From NCBI RefSeq assembly GCF_014200175.1, contig NZ_JACHBD010000013.1, forward strand, positions 91,521 to 155,520: a DNA stretch of 64,000 nucleotides, read 5' to 3'. How positions within the stretch are numbered: the first letter of the stretch is position 1; each line of letters begins with the position of its first letter. The position numbers and the translations under genes were made by a program. Shown here one piece after another: positions 8,621-17,430 of the stretch. The notes under the pieces are model-generated. The model was not told the origin of the DNA, made no database searches, and was given only the letters and a program-made list of their open reading frames with translations. This DNA is from Rhizobium lentis. Its GTDB lineage: Bacteria; Pseudomonadota; Alphaproteobacteria; Rhizobiales; Rhizobiaceae.

Positions 8621-9589
8621 CTATTCTTGTTCGCTGCTGGAAATTTCGGCGAGCTTCGGCTCGGCACTGCCGGCGGAGGCGAAATTGACCGTATCGTCCT
8701 CACTGTCACGGGAAACGATCATCTGGTCTTTGCCGATCTCCTTGATCCGCCAGCCGCTCGAAACGACATCGCCTTCCTCGTATCGGCGGCCGTCGGAGCC
8801 GATGATGAACCTGACTGGCGTATAGCCGGCGGCGGCGACGAAGCCGTCGAGACCGGAAGAGAAGGCGGTGAGATCGACGATGGAAACGGAACCGCGCCGG
8901 CTCATCGAGGCGATGATGCTGCGCAGCTTGGTCTTGTCGGGCAGGCCGAGAGGCCGCGATCCTTCGCCGATGCGAATTTCGTCGGCGGTGGCGACGATGC
9001 TCAGATCTTGGGGAAGCTGAGCCATGCGAATGGCCTGGCGGATTTCGGCAGCGATCGCCGCCGATGACGGCGCCGGTTCGGGTGCGGCGGAAACCCTGAC
9101 GGCCGGGCCTTCGTGAGCCGGCGCGTCGCTGTTGTAAAGGCCGACCAGCAAAAGCATCGCCGCGAGCCCGAGAAGGCCGGCAGCCGCAATCCGGCGTCGC
9201 GCGAACCGCCCGCGCCCGGCGCCGAGACCTTCGAGTTCGCAGGCCGTGCCGTCGAAGGAGATGCTCTGTCTCGTTGTAAGGCTCATCGTTCGATCACGCG
9301 GGATGGAATGACCATCGATCACCACGTCATCCCGCAGCGCGGTCAACGACACCGCGTCGGAGCCGCGGGAGCGCTGCAGACTGATGGCAAAGGCGGGTTC
9401 CGGTTTGGCGCCGAGGATGATCAGGTCGCAATCGGCGCTGCCGCCGACAACCTGCCGCTCCGCCGTCAACGGCAGAATGGAGCTGCGCCCGGCGCGCGTG
9501 ATACGCAAGACCGGTCCGCCGCGGCCTGTCGCAGCGTTGCCGGCGTTACCTCTGAATGTCGGCGAAGAGGGATCTAGATTCATAGCCAT
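8621..9589 (-). CDS. SctD-like inner-membrane ring protein with FHA-like domain
   Basis: A 322-residue protein with the SctD layout: a cytoplasmic N-terminal domain of FHA type (residues about 25-115; RQVVGGSADCDLIIL and VVIDGHSIPRDR fit the fold), one membrane helix at about 132-150 (IAAAGLLGLAAMLLLVGLYN), and a periplasmic domain to the end. SctD proteins form the outer of the two inner-membrane rings and are poorly conserved, so the call rests on domain order and position directly upstream of rhcV. An alternative would be another FHA protein of the cluster. Confidence 0.75.
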   Translation of the reverse strand: MAMNLDPSSPTFRGNAGNAATGRGGPVLRITRAGRSSILPLTAERQVVGGSADCDLIILGAKPEPAFAISLQRSRGSDAVSLTALRDDVVIDGHSIPRDRTMSLTTRQSISFDGTACELEGLGAGRGRFARRRIAAAGLLGLAAMLLLVGLYNSDAPAHEGPAVRVSAAPEPAPSSAAIAAEIRQAIRMAQLPQDLSIVATADEIRIGEGSRPLGLPDKTKLRSIIASMSRRGSVSIVDLTAFSSGLDGFVAAAGYTPVRFIIGSDGRRYEEGDVVSSGWRIKEIGKDQMIVSRDSEDDTVNFASAGSAEPKLAEISSSEQE

Positions 9590-9677
9590 CTTGTTCCCGA
9601 ACCGTCCGTCGAGCGGCTTTTATTGTCTTCGAGAGCGGGGAAGCGAGACGGGCGAACCCGTCGCGCCATTGTTTCAA

Positions 9678-9845
9678 TCAGCCTGGGCCGATCTTCTTGA
9701 TGGCGTTTGCGACGCCGTTGATCTTGGTGATTTCAGTTGCAACCTGCAGGCTCTGCGCGGTCGCTTCGTTCTGGGCCGACTTGAAGGCGGAAATCGCCGA
9801 GCCGATACCCGCATCGAGTGTCGAAGTACTAGTGCTGGTAGCCAT
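9678..9845 (-). CDS. Small helical protein, candidate type III needle subunit
   Basis: A 55-residue peptide beginning MATSTSTSTLDAG and ending in AIKKIGPG. I chose this start rather than one 33 bases upstream because AGGAG lies 8 bases before it. The Ser/Thr-rich start, a helical middle and a hydrophobic/Lys C-terminus suit an SctF-type needle or an SctI inner rod, which are 55-85 residues and otherwise hard to recognise. It lies within the T3SS cluster upstream of the SctD-like gene on the same strand. Function is inferred from size, pattern and place. Confidence 0.5.
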   Translation of the reverse strand: MATSTSTSTLDAGIGSAISAFKSAQNEATAQSLQVATEITKINGVANAIKKIGPG

Positions 9846-10100
9846 GTCTTGAACTCCTTGCATGGTTTTGGCGGCCAAAACCTTGCAGAATTCCGGATCG
9901 AATTCAATAGCTTATGTTAAAAAGTTATTAATTCGCGATATGTACAACAATTGCGCGAAATGGATATCCGTCCTGTTCCCAGCGGACCGATCATCTGCAA
10001 CAGTAGATCAGATAATTAATAACAGACTGGATTTCGCAGCCCCCTGATTTCCTTCGTTCATTAGTTGTCGGGCGGCATCCGGATCGTGAGGTAAACTCAG

Positions 10101-10649
10101 ATGTTTGCGCGTTTTGTTTACATGGCCGCTATCGGACTGCTGGTCTCCTTTCCTCCATCAGCCGGCGCCGGCGAGCGGGAGGTGCGCCTGGATGTCGTCT
10201 CCCTGCCGCTTGGCGATGTCGTCGAGACGCTGTCCTTCATGTCTGGCATCCCGGTCACGACAGTCGGGACGCTGAGCGGCAAGGTCGAGCACTGGTCCGT
10301 CCGAGAAAGCGGAGCCAAGGCCTTCGTCAAGCTTGGCGATGCCAGCAATCTCTTCGTCGCCTATGACGGCAGCCGCATCATCATCGCGCCTAAGCAGGAG
10401 GTCTCCACCGTTGTCCTCGATCGCGGCGACCGCAGCTGGAAGACCGAGCAAAACGCCATTCGCGCGCTGTTCCCGCTACTGCCGGACGATGCACTGCGTG
10501 AAGATCCCGCCAGCGGCTTGGTGCTGGTGCGCGGCCCCGCCGTCTTCACCAAGGCCGTCGAAGACGTGCTGAGCCGGCAGGAAGCCGACAGCATCAAGGT
10601 CATCAAGGGCGGCCAGCTGGAAATCCTGACGACGAACAACGGTGCCTGA
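10101..10649 (+). CDS. rhcC1: RhcC1, N-terminal half of the split secretin (SctC)
   Basis: A 182-residue protein with a signal peptide (cleavage after SAGAG, about residue 25) followed by secretin N-domains (VVSLPLGDVVETLSFMSGIPVTTVGTLSGKV, then LVLVRGPAVFTKAVEDVL). Rhizobia encode the outer-membrane secretin as two proteins, RhcC1 carrying the periplasmic N0/N1 domains and RhcC2 the pore. RhcC2 is not in this window. The gene has a purine-rich site before its ATG and is followed after 9 bases by an SctO-like gene. Confidence 0.88.
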   Translation: MFARFVYMAAIGLLVSFPPSAGAGEREVRLDVVSLPLGDVVETLSFMSGIPVTTVGTLSGKVEHWSVRESGAKAFVKLGDASNLFVAYDGSRIIIAPKQEVSTVVLDRGDRSWKTEQNAIRALFPLLPDDALREDPASGLVLVRGPAVFTKAVEDVLSRQEADSIKVIKGGQLEILTTNNGA

Positions 10650-10658
10650 GCGGCTGAT

Positions 10659-11072
10659 ATGAAGGCGCTGAAGTCTCTCAGGCAGTTACTGGAGATCCGC
10701 AGCCTGCGGGCGGACAATCTTTCCCGCAGCCTCTCCGAGGCGCGGGCGGACGCCGAAAACGCGCGGGAGCGGGAAGCGAAAGCCTCCGAAGCGCTCGACA
10801 TCGCAGCAAGCCGGGCCGCAGGCAATCCTATCGTCGACGAATTGCGCAAGAGCGGCGTTATCTCCGCCGCCAAGCTTCAGGACGCGTTGATGCGACAATC
10901 CGTATTGCGCAGCCATGAAGCCGATGCCGGCCGATCGCTTGCGCAGCGCAAAGACGCCCGGTGCGCCGCGCAAGAGCGGGCAGAACAAGCCGCCGCCGAT
11001 TTTTCGCGAGCACAGAAGGCGGTATTGCGCGCCGAATTTTCGCTTGAAGCAGCGGAGAAAGTCGACCGGTAG
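10659..11072 (+). CDS. SctO/YscO-like coiled-coil stalk protein
   Basis: A 137-residue protein that is almost entirely charged alpha-helix with heptads (RSLRADNLSRSLSEARADAENAREREAKASEAL). This matches the size and style of SctO, the central stalk that links the ATPase to SctV. In other rhizobial clusters the SctO gene (y4yJ) sits between rhcN and rhcQ; here that place is empty and this gene follows rhcC1. Coiled coils are easy to confuse, so the call relies on context as well. Confidence 0.65.
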   Translation: MKALKSLRQLLEIRSLRADNLSRSLSEARADAENAREREAKASEALDIAASRAAGNPIVDELRKSGVISAAKLQDALMRQSVLRSHEADAGRSLAQRKDARCAAQERAEQAAADFSRAQKAVLRAEFSLEAAEKVDR

Positions 11073-11195
11073 AGAGCTAAGAACCAGCAGATGAACCAAC
11101 CGCCTTGGCAGCGAACCAGCGTAACCGCTGTCCTGATGCAACGTTCCGCGTCATCGCTTGATCATTGATGTTCAGCCTCAGCTTGAAATTAGTGC

Positions 11196-11594
11196 TCACG
11201 TTACGAATGCGAAACCTACCCGGGCTCCCCTCTTGTTCAGCAATGGCTGGATGGTGAACTTCGAGCGCATCACGATACGGAGTTGATCCGCGGCGTCGAC
11301 CGGCCGTAATGGCTCCGCAGCTGGTGTCTTAAGCCAGGGTCCGAGTACGGCACGCTCATTCCAGCGCGTTTCCTCCGACCGCCATCTGTTTTTCTCCCGC
11401 CAAGCCTGTTTGCTCATCGTAGCTAGGAACTGCTCAACGGCCATGCCAATGATAACGCCCTCAAACAGCGCGGCGATTAGCAGTTCAGGAATTTCGAAGT
11501 CTGCAATGGCTATACCGCCCGAAGCGCCTACTGCGGCAGCCCCGATGATCAGCCGAGGTGCTGCTCACAGCACCAACCTTTGGCCATATTGCAT
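11196..11594 (-). pseudogene. Small membrane protein with an in-frame stop at codon 10
   Basis: Read on the minus strand from ATG 11594, which has a GGAGAGG site just before it, the frame gives nine residues, a TGA at 11565-11567, then 122 open codons. These contain two hydrophobic stretches (LIIGAAAVGASGGIAIAD and LLIAALFEGVIIGMAVEQFL) and a basic tail rich in Arg and Trp. I do not recognise the family. The well-placed ribosome site in front of an early stop suggests a nonsense mutation in a formerly intact gene. A start downstream of the stop is possible but none has a clear ribosome site. Confidence 0.4.
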
Positions 11595-12205
11595 GCCCCT
11601 CTCCGGATTTCCCGCCGCGATAGTACAACGCGCGTACCATATCCAAAAAAATGAGGTCTCGACCGCATGAAGCTTCCCCCGAGAAACCGATATTGGCTCT
11701 AGAGGACAGTCGACATCCGCTTCCGCTCAGGACGTTCCTACGTCGTGGCACGGCGCGATTTCGAGGCCAGCGCTCCGGCTTGTTGCTATGGAGCTCACGT
11801 TTTGGACGAGGAAGATCGCATAATGGATCGTCGGGGACGGCGTGATCGCGCTGCTTGTGGGGTCGATTCGGATCCAGCCGGTGGGATTCGGGTGGCGGAA
11901 GCGCTCGCGCACTGAGAGCCTGCGCAATCGACAAAGCTAAAAGCACCTTCGCGGGCCGAAGGAACCTGTCTTAAGGAAGGGGCGGGCCCGGCATTTCTCG
12001 CCTCGGTGGAGGTGGCGAATATCCGCCAGTTAGGTTCCTATTGCGGCGCGCATATCGCGCTTGTGAAATGCAATTAGCGGAGGCACGGAGACTTCCGGTT
12101 TCAACGGCGATTTTAGACGGGAAGCCGTCATGCTTGACGAGCAAGAAAAATATGCATTAGGCCTTGCTTGACAGAAGGGCAGCTCCGGTCTTTCATGGCG
12201 GCATT
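11595..12205. other. Gene-poor stretch between T3SS and thiamine genes
   Basis: I see no convincing gene here. Open frames on both strands are short, overlap one another and show no family pattern. It may hold remains of the gene at 11196 or of an insertion event. Confidence 0.4.
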
Positions 12206-12319
12206 CACCAGGGGGGCCCGGCAAGGGGCTGAGATACTGCTGAACAATAAGGTGTTGCTTGTTGTGGCGCAGTGACCCGTTGAACCTGATCCAGTTCATA
12301 CTGGCGTAGGGACGGTGCA
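12206..12319 (+). promoter_or_regulatory. TPP riboswitch (THI element)
   Basis: The two conserved boxes of the thiamine pyrophosphate aptamer are present in order: GGGGCTGAGA at about 12225, and ACCCGTTGAACCTGATC followed by ATACTGGCGTAGGGA at about 12275-12312, joined by a variable stem. THI elements control thiC operons by ligand-dependent folding of the leader. Here it precedes a deleted thiC and the intact thiOSGE genes, which it probably still regulates. Confidence 0.95.
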
Positions 12320-12419
12320 AGCGCTCCAAGGCTTCGGATTCACGCGTGGAATCCATGCCGGCGTCTTTTCATCATTCCGGCTGACTGGGTCTCCAACTTT
12401 CAATTTGGAGCCTCAAACT

Positions 12420-12572
12420 ATGACATTGCCGCAAAAAACTTCACCCCAACCGTCACCACCGGCCCGCTGCCAGTGTCGCGGAAGGCTGGACGCGATGGCG
12501 GCGAAATACCGACAGGGCGGCGATCTTTACATGTCGGTCGTAGAGGCCGCTAAAATACCGATTGGAGGATGA
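12420..12572 (+). pseudogene. thiC: thiC scar: two short ends of phosphomethylpyrimidine synthase
   Basis: ThiC is normally about 600 residues. Here only ~20 N-terminal residues (NFTPTVTTGPLPVSRK, in the frame starting at 12422) and ~25 C-terminal residues (MAAKYRQGGDLYMS, in the frame starting at 12420) remain, joined near 12490. All catalytic parts, including the radical-SAM cysteine cluster, are gone. The scar still ends in a TGA overlapping an ATG before thiO. The cell would need another thiC to make the pyrimidine half of thiamine. Confidence 0.85.
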
Positions 12573-12574
12573 CC

Positions 12575-13555
12575 ATGCGCGTTCTTGTCAAGGGGGCCGG
12601 CGTTGCCGGCCTCACCGTGGCCTGGCAGCTTTATCGCCAAGGCTTCCGTGTCACCCTTACGGAGCTGGCCGACAAGGTCGGGGGCGGCGCCTCCGGCCTT
12701 GCCGGCGGCATGCTCGCCCCGTGGTGCGAACGGGAAAGTGCGGAGGAACCGGTGCTGACGCTCGGTCGTAATGCCGCCGATTGGTGGGAGGCAGCATTGC
12801 CCGGCCACGTCAAACGCCGAGGAACGCTGGTGGTCGCGGGTGGGCGAGATACCGCCGAGCTGGACCGCTTTTCCCGCCGCACAAGCGGATGGGAATGGCT
12901 GGACGAGGCGGCGATCGCAGCTCTGGAGCCTGATCTCGCCGGCCGCTTCCGCAGGGCGTTGTTCTTCCGGCAGGAAGCGCACCTCGATCCACGGCAGGCG
13001 CTCTCGGGACTTGCGGCAGGACTGGAGAACGCCCGCGTGCTTCTCGTGTTCGGCGTCACGGGCAATGCGAACGTTGCCCATTATGACCGGGTGATCGACT
13101 GCACCGGTGCCGCCCAGATTGGCCAACTGCCCGAATTGCGTGGTGTTCGAGGCGAGATGCTCTGCGTCGAAACGCGCGAGGTCAGCCTTTCTCGCCCCGT
13201 CCGCCTGCTGCATCCGCGCCACCCGATCTATATCGTGCCGCGCGAAAAGAACTGCTTCATGGTCGGTGCGACGATGATCGAAAGCGACGATGCCGGCCCG
13301 GTTACCGCGCGTTCGCTGATGGAATTGCTGAACGCCGCCTACGCCTTGCATCCTGCCTTCGGCGAGGCACGGGTTACGGAAACCGGCGCAGGCGTGCGGC
13401 CCGCTTATCCCGACAATCTGCCGCGTGTGACACAGGAGGGACGCACCCTCCATGTCAACGGCCTCTATCGCCACGGCTTTCTGCTGGCGCCGGCCATGGC
13501 CGGAGAGGTGGCGCGGCTTCTTCTAACAGAACAAGCGGAAAGGAGGGCGCCATGA
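12575..13555 (+). CDS. thiO: ThiO, glycine oxidase
   Basis: A 326-residue FAD-dependent D-amino-acid-oxidase-family protein. The dinucleotide-binding motif KGAGVAGLTVAWQLYRQGF lies at residues 5-23 and a second flavin region (VRPAYPDNLPRV then GLYRHGFLLAPAMA) near the C-terminus. ThiO oxidises glycine to iminoglycine for thiazole synthesis. I chose ATG 12575 because GGAGG sits 7 bases upstream; an ATG at 12569 is too close to it. The stop overlaps the thiS start. Confidence 0.95.
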   Translation: MRVLVKGAGVAGLTVAWQLYRQGFRVTLTELADKVGGGASGLAGGMLAPWCERESAEEPVLTLGRNAADWWEAALPGHVKRRGTLVVAGGRDTAELDRFSRRTSGWEWLDEAAIAALEPDLAGRFRRALFFRQEAHLDPRQALSGLAAGLENARVLLVFGVTGNANVAHYDRVIDCTGAAQIGQLPELRGVRGEMLCVETREVSLSRPVRLLHPRHPIYIVPREKNCFMVGATMIESDDAGPVTARSLMELLNAAYALHPAFGEARVTETGAGVRPAYPDNLPRVTQEGRTLHVNGLYRHGFLLAPAMAGEVARLLLTEQAERRAP

Positions 13556-13749
13556 CCTTCATCATCAATGGCGAGGAACAACAGGTCGCGGCCGCGACGC
13601 TCGCAGATCTGCTTCTCGCTCTGGACTACGAAGGCGGGTGGCTCGCAACCGCGGTGAACGGCGAACTGGTACACCGCGAGGATCGCGTCGATTTCATGCT
13701 TGGCGAGCGCGACCGCATTGAAATTCTCTCACCGATGCAAGGAGGCTAA
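13552..13749 (+). CDS. thiS: ThiS, sulfur carrier protein
   Basis: A 65-residue ubiquitin-fold protein ending in the diagnostic Gly-Gly (SPMQGG), which is thiocarboxylated to carry sulfur to ThiG. It starts within the last codons of thiO (ATGA overlap) and is followed at once by thiG. Confidence 0.95.
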   Translation: MTFIINGEEQQVAAATLADLLLALDYEGGWLATAVNGELVHREDRVDFMLGERDRIEILSPMQGG

Positions 13750-13750
13750 G

Positions 13751-14524
13751 ATGCTGAAACTTTACAGCGTCGAGGTCCATTCCCGGCTGCTGCTTGGCAC
13801 CGCCCGCTACCCGTCTCCGGCCGTGCTTGCGGAAGCAGTGAGACGATCGAAGACCGAAATTGTAACTGTTTCGCTTCGGCGCGAGGCCGTCGGCGGCAAG
13901 GCGGGCGGCGCCTTCTTTGAGCTGATCCGCGAGCTTGGTGTGCGCGTGCTTCCCAACACGGCCGGATGCCACAGCGTGCAGGAGGCTGTGCTGACGTCGA
14001 AGATGGCGCGCGATGTTTTCCGCACCGACTGGATCAAGCTCGAAGTGATCGGCCATCACGATACGCTGCAGCCCGATGTTTTCGGCCTCGTCGAGGCGGC
14101 ACGCATCCTGACCGGCGAGGGCTTTCACGTCTTCCCCTATACGACCGACGATCTTGTCGTCGCCGAAAGGCTGCTGGACGCCGGCTGCCGCGTCCTGATG
14201 CCTTGGTGCGCGCCGATCGGCTCTGCCATGGGAGCGGTGAACCCGATGGCGCTGCGGGCATTCCGAGCACATTTTCCGGATGTGCCGCTCATCGTTGATG
14301 CCGGCATCGGCCGCCCATCTCATGCCGCCGCCGTCATGGAATACGGCTATGATGCCGTTCTTCTGAACACCGCCGTTGCCGGCGCGGGTGATCCCGCCGC
14401 CATGGCCGAGGCCTTCGCGTTTGCCATCAATGCCGGCCGCATCGCGCATGGCGCCGTGCCGCTGGAGCCGCGCGACATGGCCGTTCCTTCCACTCCCGTC
14501 ATCGGAAAGGCCGCCTTTTCATGA
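13751..14524 (+). CDS. thiG: ThiG, thiazole synthase
   Basis: A 257-residue TIM-barrel enzyme. Family patterns include RLLLGTARYPSPAVL near the start, LPNTAGCHSV, KLEVIGH with the Schiff-base lysine, PWCAPIGSAMG and DAGIGRPSHAA. It joins 1-deoxyxylulose 5-phosphate, iminoglycine and ThiS-borne sulfur to the thiazole phosphate. ATG 13751 is preceded by GGAGG that overlaps the end of thiS. The stop overlaps thiE. Confidence 0.97.
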   Translation: MLKLYSVEVHSRLLLGTARYPSPAVLAEAVRRSKTEIVTVSLRREAVGGKAGGAFFELIRELGVRVLPNTAGCHSVQEAVLTSKMARDVFRTDWIKLEVIGHHDTLQPDVFGLVEAARILTGEGFHVFPYTTDDLVVAERLLDAGCRVLMPWCAPIGSAMGAVNPMALRAFRAHFPDVPLIVDAGIGRPSHAAAVMEYGYDAVLLNTAVAGAGDPAAMAEAFAFAINAGRIAHGAVPLEPRDMAVPSTPVIGKAAFS

Positions 14525-15162
14525 AGCTCGATCCCTTCTATCTCATCGTCGACAGCGCCAACTGGGTCGAGCGTCTCGTGCCGCTCGGCGTCAAACTCGT
14601 CCAGCTGCGCATCAAGGACCAGCCAGAGCCGGTGCTTCGCGAGGAGATCCGGCGTGCGAAAGCCGCCTGCGCGGCAGCGGACTGCCGATTGATCGTCAAC
14701 GATTACTGGAAGCTCGCGATCGATGAGGGATGCGATTTCATCCATCTCGGGCAGGAGGATCTGGCGGCAGCCGATCTGGCTGCAATCGGCCGCGCCGGCC
14801 TGAAGCTCGGCCTTTCCACGCACGACATAGCGGAACTAGAGACGGCGCTGGCCGCCCGTCCGGATTACGTGGCATTCGGACCGGTCTGGCCCACGGTGCT
14901 CAAAGAGATGAGATGGACGCCACAAGGCGTCGAACGCATTGCGAACTGGCGGCGGCGTGTCGGGCCGATGCCGCTCGTTGCCATCGGCGGGATCACCGCC
15001 GAGCGCGCGCCGCTGGTACTGGAAAACGGCGCCGATACCGCTGCCGTGGTCACCGATATCACCCGCAACCCCGATCCCGAAGCCCGCACACGACAGTGGC
15101 TGGCCGCGACCGCGCCTTGGCGGTCCGTGACTGAGAGGCCGCACCTGGGCTCTCTACAATGA
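14521..15162 (+). CDS. thiE: ThiE, thiamine phosphate synthase
   Basis: A 213-residue TIM-barrel protein with the family signatures LVQLRIKDQ, LIVNDYW, FIHLGQEDL, STHD, YVAFGPVWPT and VAIGGIT. It couples the pyrimidine diphosphate to the thiazole phosphate to give thiamine phosphate. It overlaps thiG by 4 bases and is the last gene of the thiOSGE unit. Confidence 0.96.
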   Translation: MKLDPFYLIVDSANWVERLVPLGVKLVQLRIKDQPEPVLREEIRRAKAACAAADCRLIVNDYWKLAIDEGCDFIHLGQEDLAAADLAAIGRAGLKLGLSTHDIAELETALAARPDYVAFGPVWPTVLKEMRWTPQGVERIANWRRRVGPMPLVAIGGITAERAPLVLENGADTAAVVTDITRNPDPEARTRQWLAATAPWRSVTERPHLGSLQ

Positions 15163-15356
15163 AAAGGCAACAATAAAGAGGACCAAAAGGCGGATGCGTC
15201 AGGGGCTCGCGACCACCGCTCGCTGGTTCAGACGCTGACTGAGGCACCATCGGAAGGTTACTATCGAACATCCGATCTTTGCAACGCAACGATGCCGCAG
15301 TGGTTCAGTGATCGGGCTGGCCGAGGGCGGGTCGAAACTTTGAAGTAAGGCTCTCT

Positions 15357-16604
15357 TCATAGAGTTAGCGCTCGCTGCAAATCATCGTGCTCGAACGCAC
15401 TGGCCATACGGTTGATCTCGGCTGACCGCGCACCGACCGCCTTTGCGGTCTCGCGCCACCTTGCTGTGGAGGTCGCGACTTCCTTAATGATCGCGCGAGC
15501 CTGGGCGAGCGTGAGGGCGAAGAACCCGGCAGTTTCTTCCAGCAGATCAAGGGAGCAGGTGCCCTCATCAAGATCTATGTTGGTCGTCAGGACGCGCGCC
15601 TTGACGTCAGTAGGCACTGGATTGAGGTCATAGGCAGGGGACAACGACCAGCCGGCTTTGCCGAGCCACAGAAAGCCGTGATTTCTCAGGTGGTCATCGA
15701 CGTTGGAAATCAGCACATTGAAGGCGACGCGGCGATAAAGCGCGTGCGCATCGGTCTTTCCCTGCGCGCCGTGTTCGGCCAAGGCGTCTACGATCTCCGG
15801 ATAGCTTCCACGCTCGCCGTCCTTTGCGCCCATCATCGCCATCGCGGACAGGAAGGGGATCCGGACAGCACCATCACGGTCGAAGCGACGCGAGAGCATG
15901 ACCTTCTTGCCGGCGACGTCGATGAGCTCGTGGAGGGGCGTGACAATGCCGGCTTGTTCAGCCAGTTGCAGAGCGACCTCTTCCGATGTCTCCATGCTGT
16001 AGTCGTCGGTTTCCTTAGGAAACTTGGCGATCGAGAGATGGCCATGTTGATCGATAACAGAAGCCTTCGGACGCGCTCCACCAAGCGAGGAGCCAGGCGC
16101 GAAGATAAGTTGGAGGTCTTCGTCGGTTTCCTCATCGCGCAGAATACGTTCGGTGATCTGCAGTAGGCGGCCGAGCTCGATGAGGGCGGGAACGCCGGCA
16201 CGGATCGGCGCCTGGAATTCCTCGTCGCCAACCCGGCGGAACCGGAGCGCGCCGAGCCGTATCTCGTCGGCGACCCCAAGCAGATAGTCGCTTTCGGCCA
16301 GCGTGCGAACGGCCCGGCCATCGCGCTCAGCCATGCGCCTTTCCGAGCGTTGCATGAGGCGTCGGCCCCATGTATCGGGTGCCGAGTCACCAATAGAGCC
16401 AAAGTTTGCGAGGCCGGCGGGTGGGGCGAACGCTCCCCGGCTCAGAGCTAGAGCGGGCTCCAGCGAGAAGCGGCCGGGGTCCTCTAGCCAGGCACGGTCA
16501 TACTCAAACACGATCGTTTCGGCACCACGGACGCGATTGCTTCGCGCCAGTCCGATCGGACGGGTGTGACCGTGAAGGTCGAGATGAACTTCAAAATCAG
16601 CCAT
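15357..16604 (-). CDS. hipA: HipA-family toxin kinase
   Basis: A 415-residue protein starting MADFEVHLDLHG. HipA landmarks are the N-subdomain FEYDRAWLEDPGRFSLEPAL, the nucleotide-loop GSSLGGARPKASV near residue 170, SRRFDRDG and the catalytic stretch NVDDHLRNHGFL, with DLNP after it. HipA kinases phosphorylate aminoacyl-tRNA synthetases and slow growth. I used the internal ATG because upstream residues do not match the family. It overlaps the hipB stop by 8 bases, so the pair is one toxin-antitoxin operon that could stabilise the replicon. Confidence 0.93.
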   Translation of the reverse strand: MADFEVHLDLHGHTRPIGLARSNRVRGAETIVFEYDRAWLEDPGRFSLEPALALSRGAFAPPAGLANFGSIGDSAPDTWGRRLMQRSERRMAERDGRAVRTLAESDYLLGVADEIRLGALRFRRVGDEEFQAPIRAGVPALIELGRLLQITERILRDEETDEDLQLIFAPGSSLGGARPKASVIDQHGHLSIAKFPKETDDYSMETSEEVALQLAEQAGIVTPLHELIDVAGKKVMLSRRFDRDGAVRIPFLSAMAMMGAKDGERGSYPEIVDALAEHGAQGKTDAHALYRRVAFNVLISNVDDHLRNHGFLWLGKAGWSLSPAYDLNPVPTDVKARVLTTNIDLDEGTCSLDLLEETAGFFALTLAQARAIIKEVATSTARWRETAKAVGARSAEINRMASAFEHDDLQRALTL

Positions 16605-16932
16605 CGCGTGACGATCCCGGCGATCGCTTTGGGTGAGCGTGCTTGGGCAACTCCGCACTGGCCAAAGATTGGCCGACGCTGTCGTTACTGATGTCGGCGA
16701 CTTGGCTCAGCCCAACTAGCAGGCCGAGTGCCTGGAGGACGCCTGCATAGATGCCGATGCTGACATTGGTGTCGCCGGCCTCGATCTTTTGAAGCGTTGA
16801 GCGTGAGGTGAAGGCACGTTCGGCTACTACCGCCATAGGCAGGCGGCGACGTCGACGTGCGTCGTGGATGTCTGCGCCCAGTTTGCGCAGCGCGCGCCGC
16901 ACAGCGGCCGGAGGGTTATGAGGTGTAGGCAT
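16597..16932 (-). CDS. hipB: HipB-like antitoxin, XRE-type helix-turn-helix protein
   Basis: A 111-residue protein with an XRE helix-turn-helix (AVVAERAFTSRSTLQKIEAGDTNVSIGIYAGVLQALG, about residues 35-70). It lies directly upstream of hipA. HipB proteins neutralise HipA and repress the operon. The C-terminal tail, which inserts into HipA in known complexes, is present. Confidence 0.9.
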   Translation of the reverse strand: MPTPHNPPAAVRRALRKLGADIHDARRRRRLPMAVVAERAFTSRSTLQKIEAGDTNVSIGIYAGVLQALGLLVGLSQVADISNDSVGQSLASAELPKHAHPKRSPGSSRDG

Positions 16933-17102
16933 TTGTCACCTTCGCACTGCAGATAGGCCTAATATGTAGCACGAAGATGACAATTTTGCCAGAGGGATGG
17001 TCAGGTAGAAAAGCCGTTCGTCGAGCGCCACCCCGTCTGGTTCGTTTGCCGAGCAATCCTGCGATTAACTAGCGGTGTCCAATTCTCACCCTAAACTTCA
17101 TC

Positions 17103-17141
<39 letters not shown>

Positions 17142-17430
17142 GGAAAGTGAACCGTATCTTTGGCAACGTCAAAGATGGTGGAGTCGATATCGTTCGGCGT
17201 CCCGCTTGCCGCCAGGTCCCCCTTGTCCCTGATAAAGTTACGAACGTTCGCATAAGGTATCAAAAACGCTCTTCCGGGCTGTGCAAAGCAAATGACCGGG
17301 AACAACGAAAATCGCCTCAGCGGTCATGCCGAGCGGGCGCTGCTCCATGACGGCCGCTGCGGAGGGGAGCTTCGGCCAGTGATGCATGCGGGTTTCGGAG
17401 CCCATCGTCTCACGCACGAAGGAGATCATG
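17142..17430 (-). pseudogene. Unrecognised decayed minus-strand gene
   Basis: Two minus-strand frames look like parts of one protein: one reading HHWPKLPSAAAVMEQRPLGM, the other GRAFLIPYANVRNFIRDKGD then GTPNDIDSTIFDVAKDTVHFP. They overlap in 17238-17305, suggesting a frameshift. The GCAA repeat lies at the 3' end. I do not recognise the family. The rest of 16933-17634 shows no gene. Confidence 0.3.
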
